Below the pieces are notes generated by a model. The model was given only the letters and a program-made list of their open reading frames with translations, did no database searches and was not told the DNA's origin. This document shows positions 22,070 through 25,478 of a stretch of 25,478 nt of DNA, piece by piece. Location of the stretch: assembly GCF_040096205.1 (NCBI RefSeq), contig NZ_JBBMFD010000029.1:1-25478 (forward strand), written 5' to 3'. The translations under genes and the position numbers were made by a program. The stretch comes from Solibaculum_A intestinale (GTDB taxonomy: Bacteria > Bacillota > Clostridia > Oscillospirales > Acutalibacteraceae). Position 1 is the first letter of the stretch. Each line of letters opens with the position of its first letter.

Positions 22070-22315
22070 ATGGAGGACAGAAATTTCGGATACATCAAAA
22101 TAAACCTAGACGCGTGTATTAAGCGCAGCGGCATCAGTAAAAACAAGCTTGCAAACAAAGCGGAAATGCAGCGCACCCAGCTCAACAACTACTGCAAAGG
22201 AAACATTCAGCGGATTGATCTCGCAGTACTCTCCCGGCTTTGCAGCGTCCTGCAATGTACCATTGGAGAAAATCTCGAATATGTACCGGCAGAATCAAAT
22301 GAGGACAGCAAATGA
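22070..22315 (+). CDS. XRE-family regulator of a different subfamily (81 aa)
   Basis: An 81-residue Cro/C1-like protein inserted between copies 1 and 2 of the array. The fold is similar (ISKNKLANKAEMQRTQLNNY as helix-turn-helix, then LCSVLQCTIGENLEYVPAE), but it lacks the constant tail and belongs to the group with a short LxYVP ending. The start at 22070 is chosen for TAGGAG 10 bases upstream; the longer frame to 21959 merely overlaps copy 1. Its stop overlaps the start of copy 2 (ATGA), keeping the chain translationally linked. It may be a partner or antagonist of the array proteins; this is inference only. Confidence 0.8.
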   Translation: MEDRNFGYIKINLDACIKRSGISKNKLANKAEMQRTQLNNYCKGNIQRIDLAVLSRLCSVLQCTIGENLEYVPAESNEDSK

Positions 22316-22554
22316 ACACAAGTGAAGTTGTTGTCGATCGAATCTACGCATTGTGCAAAGAAAGAGGTATCTCTGTGAATCGTTTGTGCACCATTTCCGG
22401 CATGACGCAATCCACCGTCAGCGATATCGCAAACGGCATTACTAAGAATCCAGGCGTTATAACCATTAAGAAGCTCTGCGACGGGTTAGACATTACCCTG
22501 GGTGAATTCTTCTCTACCAAGGAGTTCGACGAGCTCGAGCAGGAGATCAAGTAA
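22312..22554 (+). CDS. XRE-family regulator, array copy 2 (80 aa)
   Basis: An 80-residue helix-turn-helix protein with DNA-reading helices around NRLCTISGMTQSTVSDIANG and the constant tail from T51 to K80. By hand count its first 45 residues match copy 3 at only 17 positions, while the tail matches at 29 of 30. TGAGGA precedes the ATG, which overlaps the stop of the preceding gene. It begins the regular 258-base period that continues through copies 3 and 4. Confidence 0.88.
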   Translation: MNTSEVVVDRIYALCKERGISVNRLCTISGMTQSTVSDIANGITKNPGVITIKKLCDGLDITLGEFFSTKEFDELEQEIK

Positions 22555-22569
22555 AGCGAGGGAACCCAA

Positions 22570-22812
22570 ATGAACACACGTTTTGCGGTGGCGCAGCGGC
22601 TTTTGTTGCTGTGCGAAGAACGAAACCTAGCGATCAATGCCTTGGCGCGCAGCGCGGCAGTTCCGCCGTCTACCCTGAAGAATATTATCAATGGTGTAAG
22701 CAAAAATCCGGGCGTAGTCACCATCAAGAAGCTCTGTGACGGTCTGGACATTACCTTGGGCGAATTCTTTTCCACCAGAGAGTTTGATGAGCTCGAGCAG
22801 GAAATCAAGTAA
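22570..22812 (+). CDS. XRE-family regulator, array copy 3 (80 aa)
   Basis: Same length and layout as copy 2. The DNA-reading part (INALARSAAVPPSTLKNIING) is distinct, and the tail carries the only Arg70 (others Lys). The 15 bases between the stop of copy 2 and this ATG include GCGAGGG as binding site and are nearly repeated before copy 4. Confidence 0.88.
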   Translation: MNTRFAVAQRLLLLCEERNLAINALARSAAVPPSTLKNIINGVSKNPGVVTIKKLCDGLDITLGEFFSTREFDELEQEIK

Positions 22813-22827
22813 AGCGAGGGGCCCCAA

Positions 22828-23070
22828 ATGAATACACGTTCTGCGGTTGCGAAACGGATTCTGGATTTATGCAAGGAGCGGCTGATTACCCCCAACGCTT
22901 TAAGCAATTTGGCTGGGATCTCGCAGTCGACGGTGAAGAGCATTTTAAATGGAGAAAGCCAGAATCCGGGCGTAGTCACCATCAAGAAGCTCTGCGACGG
23001 GCTGGATATCACTCTGGGCGAGTTCTTTTCCACTAAGGAGTTCGACGAGCTCGAGCAGGAGATCAAATAA
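22828..23070 (+). CDS. XRE-family regulator, array copy 4 (80 aa)
   Basis: The last array copy. Recognition region PNALSNLAGISQSTVKSILNG, constant tail identical in protein to copy 2 but different at 12 of 90 bases, all synonymous by hand count. The usual 15-base linker does not follow; instead the strong cyclophilin promoter starts 11 bases after the stop, and no terminator separates the two units, so some read-through into the cyclophilin genes is likely. Confidence 0.88.
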   Translation: MNTRSAVAKRILDLCKERLITPNALSNLAGISQSTVKSILNGESQNPGVVTIKKLCDGLDITLGEFFSTKEFDELEQEIK

Positions 23071-23080
23071 GGCCCTGCCC

Positions 23081-23109
23081 TTGCCAATTGTCCTGCCAGA
23101 CGGTATAAT
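23081..23109 (+). promoter_or_regulatory. promoter of the cyclophilin operon
   Basis: TTGCCA (-35) and a perfect TATAAT (-10) with a 17-base spacer, about 37 bases before the start codon at 23146. Confidence 0.82.
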
Positions 23110-23145
23110 AAAACAATTAATCTAACACATATGGAGGAACAACCT

Positions 23146-23751
23146 ATGGCCATCAATCAGCTGGAGCATCCCAAGGCCGGCGACCCCATCGCCGTCATGC
23201 ATACCACCATGGGCGACATCAAAATCCGCCTCTTCCCCGACCAAGTGCCGAAAACCGTGGAGAACTTCACCACCCATGCGAAGAACGGATACTACAACGG
23301 CGTTCTTTTCCACCGGGTCATCAGCGGCTTTATGATCCAGGGCGGCGACCCCCAAGGCACGGGCATGGGCGGCGAGTCCATCTGGGGCGGTCCGTTTGCC
23401 GACGAGTTCGACGTGGACCTGCACAACCTGCGCGGCGCCCTTTCCATGGCGAACGCCGGGCCCAATACCAACGGCAGCCAGTTCTTCATTGTCCAGGCGC
23501 CCGAGGTCCACGAGGGCCTGCTCGCCCAGATGGAGGGCCTGACCGACCGAGGCTTCCCCCGCCAGACCATCGACAACTATAAGGCCGTGGGCGGCACCCC
23601 CCATCTGGACTTCAAGCATGCGGTGTTCGGCCAGGTGTACGAGGGGATGGACGTAGTGGACGCCATTGCGTCGGTGGAAACCGGCCGGGCGGACAAGCCC
23701 ATCGAGGACGTAAAGATCACGTCCATCGACATCGGCGTTTACGAGGAATAA
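23146..23751 (+). CDS. cyclophilin-type peptidyl-prolyl cis-trans isomerase, cytoplasmic
   Basis: Speeds cis-trans isomerisation of proline peptide bonds. The 201-residue protein has no signal peptide and a complete active site: R57 and F62 in FHRVISGFMIQGGD (with Q65), and the SMANAGPNTNGSQFFIVQ segment with Q112 and F113. An insertion of about 20 residues (EVHEGLLAQMEGLTDRGFPR) sits before the closing FGQVYEGMDVVD. The start at 23146 is chosen because GGAGG lies between it and an earlier in-frame ATG at 23131. It leads a three-gene operon of paralogues spaced by 19 bases each. Confidence 0.94.
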   Translation: MAINQLEHPKAGDPIAVMHTTMGDIKIRLFPDQVPKTVENFTTHAKNGYYNGVLFHRVISGFMIQGGDPQGTGMGGESIWGGPFADEFDVDLHNLRGALSMANAGPNTNGSQFFIVQAPEVHEGLLAQMEGLTDRGFPRQTIDNYKAVGGTPHLDFKHAVFGQVYEGMDVVDAIASVETGRADKPIEDVKITSIDIGVYEE

Positions 23752-23770
23752 GGACGGAGGGGTTTTACCG

Positions 23771-24559
23771 ATGAAACAAGCCAGACGCATCTTCTTTACC
23801 GCCTGCTTCGCCCTGCTGATTCTGCTGGCCTCCGGCTGTTCGGGAGACAGAAGCGAGGGCACGCCGCTGATGCAGCTCGACCCGCCCAAGGAAGGCGAGC
23901 AAATCGCGGTGATGACCACCAGCATGGGGGTTATCAAGTTCCGCCTGTTTCCGGAGCAGGCGCCCAAAACCGTGGAAAACTTCACCACCCACGCAAAAAA
24001 CGGGTACTATAACGGGATGAAGTTCCACCGGGTCATCAACGACTTTATGATTCAAAGCGGTGACCCCAAGGGTGACGGCACCGGCGGTGAGTCCATTTGG
24101 GGCGGCAAGTTTGAGGACGAGTTCTGCCCGAACCTGAATAATTTCCGGGGCGCTCTGTCCATGGCGAACATGGGCCGCAATACCAACGGCAGCCAGTTCT
24201 TCATCGTCCAGGCCGGGCCGGACACCTGGTCGGAATCCTTCTTCGACGCGTATGACAGCAAGCTCGGGTATCATTTTGATAAGATGCCCCGGGAAATCAA
24301 GGACAAGTACCTGGAAATCGGCGGCACGCCTTTCCTGGACGGGTCCTACACCACGGAAAAGGATCCCTCCACCGGCAGGCCGGGCAGCGGGCATACGGTG
24401 TTCGGCCAGGTGTTCGAGGGGATGGATGTGGTGGACGCCATTGCCGGGGTGGAAATGATGGCGCAGAAGGACGATCTGAACACCAAAATTAACGAAACCA
24501 CAACTCCCAAGGAAGACGTGATCATTGAGAAGATCGAAATTGTGGAATACCACGCGTAA
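23771..24559 (+). CDS. cyclophilin-type peptidyl-prolyl isomerase, lipoprotein
   Basis: A 262-residue paralogue carried to the outer face of the membrane. Residues 1-18 form a signal peptide and the lipobox LASGC puts the lipidated cysteine at residue 23. The active site is intact (FHRVINDFMIQSGD; SMANMGRNTNGSQFFIVQ). An insertion of about 45 residues after FIVQ (WSESFFDAYDSKLGYHFDKM onward) is longer than in the first gene and unusual for cyclophilins. GGAGGGG precedes the start. It probably helps fold exported proteins in the cell wall space. Confidence 0.94.
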   Translation: MKQARRIFFTACFALLILLASGCSGDRSEGTPLMQLDPPKEGEQIAVMTTSMGVIKFRLFPEQAPKTVENFTTHAKNGYYNGMKFHRVINDFMIQSGDPKGDGTGGESIWGGKFEDEFCPNLNNFRGALSMANMGRNTNGSQFFIVQAGPDTWSESFFDAYDSKLGYHFDKMPREIKDKYLEIGGTPFLDGSYTTEKDPSTGRPGSGHTVFGQVFEGMDVVDAIAGVEMMAQKDDLNTKINETTTPKEDVIIEKIEIVEYHA

Positions 24560-24578
24560 ACAAGGACGGGAGGCGGCG

Positions 24579-25313
24579 ATGAAACCTGCGTTTCGAATAC
24601 GGCTGTGTTCCCTCATGCTGTGCCTCGTTCTGGCAGCCCTCTCGGGCTGCTCCGAGCAGCCGCTGCCCCAGGGCGACGACGCCTTTCGCCAGATGCATTC
24701 GGCCCAGTTCGCCCTTCCCGAGAAAGGGGAACAGATCGCGGTGGTCACCACAAGCCTGGGGGTCATCAAGATCCGGCTGTTCGGCGAAGAGGCTCCGGCG
24801 GCGGTGGAGAACTTCATCGGCCTCGCCAAATCGGGATTTTATAATGGGCAGAAGTTCTACCGGGTGATCCCCGATTCGCTGATTGTAAGCGGGGACGCCA
24901 AGGACGAAAACCAGAGCTTTTGGGGTAAGAAGATCGAACTGGAGACCTCCAAGGAGCTCCACCACTTCCGCGGCGCGCTGGGATACTACCACGACGACGA
25001 GGTACGTGGCAATTACAGCGAATTTTATATCATAAAGGGCGACGAGGTTAACGACGCGATGGCGGAGGAAATGAAGGCGGCGGGCAGTCAAAAGTTTTCC
25101 GACGGGGTCATTTCCGACTACCGGCGCATCGGCGGCTTCCCGGACATGGATTATAATTATACCGTGTTCGGCCAGGTGTTCGAGGGGATCGAGGTGGTGG
25201 ACGCCATTGCCGCTGCCCAGCTGGTGGAAAACCCGCCTTACGACAACGAGTACACTCTCCCGGCGGAGAACATTTGGATCGAATCCGTGGAAATTGTGGA
25301 ATACGAAGGATAA
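24579..25313 (+). CDS. degenerate cyclophilin-like lipoprotein
   Basis: A 244-residue lipoprotein (lipobox LSGC, cysteine 24) with the cyclophilin scaffold but an altered active site. The catalytic Arg is kept (R95 in FYRVI), yet the stretch corresponding to GFMIQGGD reads DSLIVSGD, losing the active-site Phe and Gln, and the NGSQFF segment has become NYSEFY with no SMAN motif before it. Isomerase activity is therefore doubtful; peptide binding or a structural role is possible. The start at 24579 is chosen for GGGAGG before it; the longer frame to 24525 overlaps the preceding gene. Last in the operon, followed by a terminator. Confidence 0.9.
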   Translation: MKPAFRIRLCSLMLCLVLAALSGCSEQPLPQGDDAFRQMHSAQFALPEKGEQIAVVTTSLGVIKIRLFGEEAPAAVENFIGLAKSGFYNGQKFYRVIPDSLIVSGDAKDENQSFWGKKIELETSKELHHFRGALGYYHDDEVRGNYSEFYIIKGDEVNDAMAEEMKAAGSQKFSDGVISDYRRIGGFPDMDYNYTVFGQVFEGIEVVDAIAAAQLVENPPYDNEYTLPAENIWIESVEIVEYEG

Positions 25314-25354
25314 TCGTTTCATGACAGCGAAACGGATTCCTTTCGCAGAAAGCC

Positions 25355-25390
25355 AAAGGCCCGCAAGGCAGAATTGCCTCGCGGGCCTTT
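25355..25390 (+). terminator. terminator of the cyclophilin operon
   Basis: A perfect 10-bp outer stem (AAAGGCCCGC with its complement) plus an inner AGGCA/TGCCT pair, followed by a T-rich tract. It lies 41 bases after the last stop codon. Confidence 0.85.
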
Positions 25391-25450
25391 CTTTGTTTTC
25401 TTCAGGACGCGCCTGAATTGAAATCATGAAGCAGGAACGTTTTATAAAGA

Positions 25451-25478
25451 GAGACCGGCGTCTTAAGACGCCGGTCTC
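25451..25478. terminator. 28-base perfect palindrome at the window edge
   Basis: Perfectly self-complementary, able to fold as a 12-bp stem with a TTAA loop, with TTTATAAAGA to its left. It is probably the terminator of a gene outside the window, arriving from the right; the run of T, if any, is cut off or lies on the left strand. Confidence 0.55.

Larger units (their letters stand above)
22312..23070 (+). repeat. 258-base head-to-tail gene repeat (three units)
   Basis: Starts at 22312, 22570 and 22828 are spaced exactly 258 bases: an 81-codon gene plus a 15-base linker (AGCGAGGG.., ending CCCAA). The 3' part of each unit is much more alike than the 5' part. Copy 1 (21814) is a related fourth unit separated by an unrelated insertion. 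Confidence 0.85.

Noticed and set aside
21522..23070. Toxin-antitoxin or prophage regulatory module
   Set aside because: RHH and XRE proteins often serve as antitoxins, but none of the six genes looks like a toxin, and there is no integrase, repeat pair or tRNA attachment site nearby.
22344..23156. Minus-strand frame of 270 codons across the regulator array with internal repeats
   Set aside because: Its repeats simply mirror the constant tails of the XRE copies; there is no ribosome binding site and the plus-strand genes account for the pattern.

Overview
The window looks like chromosomal DNA of a spore-forming, probably gut-dwelling member of the Clostridia (Oscillospiraceae/Ruminococcaceae-like). 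The reasons are a clear SpoIIR, strong G-rich ribosome binding sites before almost every gene, a Clostridia-type phosphofructokinase, a MetA of the acetyl-CoA type, a YesMN-type two-component pair and a cluster of small XRE regulators typical of gut Firmicutes. The placement is inferred from protein character only; there is no rRNA or other marker. I saw no tRNA, rRNA, insertion sequence or CRISPR array.

Layout. 199-999 (-) is an SseB-like protein, and 1300-1674 (+) a small membrane protein. 1765-5437 (-) is a likely four-gene unit: TraX-like membrane protein, AraC regulator, histidine phosphatase and 6-phosphofructokinase, ending at a long bidirectional terminator. 5659-6582 (+) is metA with its own near-consensus promoter. 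6991-10387 (-) holds an AraC-type response regulator followed by its sensor kinase, with no transporter beside them; the regulator has a strong promoter whose transcript would begin with a 15-bp hairpin. 10520-11128 (-) is spoIIR with a candidate forespore promoter. 11361-16955 (-) is a tightly packed seven-gene unit: PHP phosphatase, Lrp/AsnC regulator, aminotransferase, DUF362-ferredoxin, ispE, MmcQ/YjbR protein and pentapeptide-repeat protein. 17149-19319 (+) is a NatAB-like ABC exporter. 19522-21045 (+) is a B12-binding-type radical SAM enzyme that converges on a YpsA-like SLOG protein (21042-21521, -), the two sharing their stop bases.

The most unusual region is 21522-23070. Divergently from ypsA, and across a palindromic operator, runs a chain of six tiny DNA-binding proteins: one ribbon-helix-helix protein too short for ordinary ORF cut-offs, and five XRE helix-turn-helix proteins. 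Four of the XRE proteins are 80-residue paralogues. Their last 30 residues are almost invariant while their DNA-reading halves have diverged, and three of them lie in an exact 258-bp head-to-tail period. The constant part differs at the DNA level almost only by synonymous changes, so it looks held by selection rather than freshly copied. I infer a set of regulators with a shared dimer or partner face and different DNA specificities.

The window ends with three consecutive cyclophilin genes (23146-25313, +) behind a near-consensus promoter: one cytoplasmic, one lipoprotein with an intact active site, and one lipoprotein whose active site has lost several key residues. All promoter, operator and functional statements come from reading the sequence; nothing was searched or computed by software.
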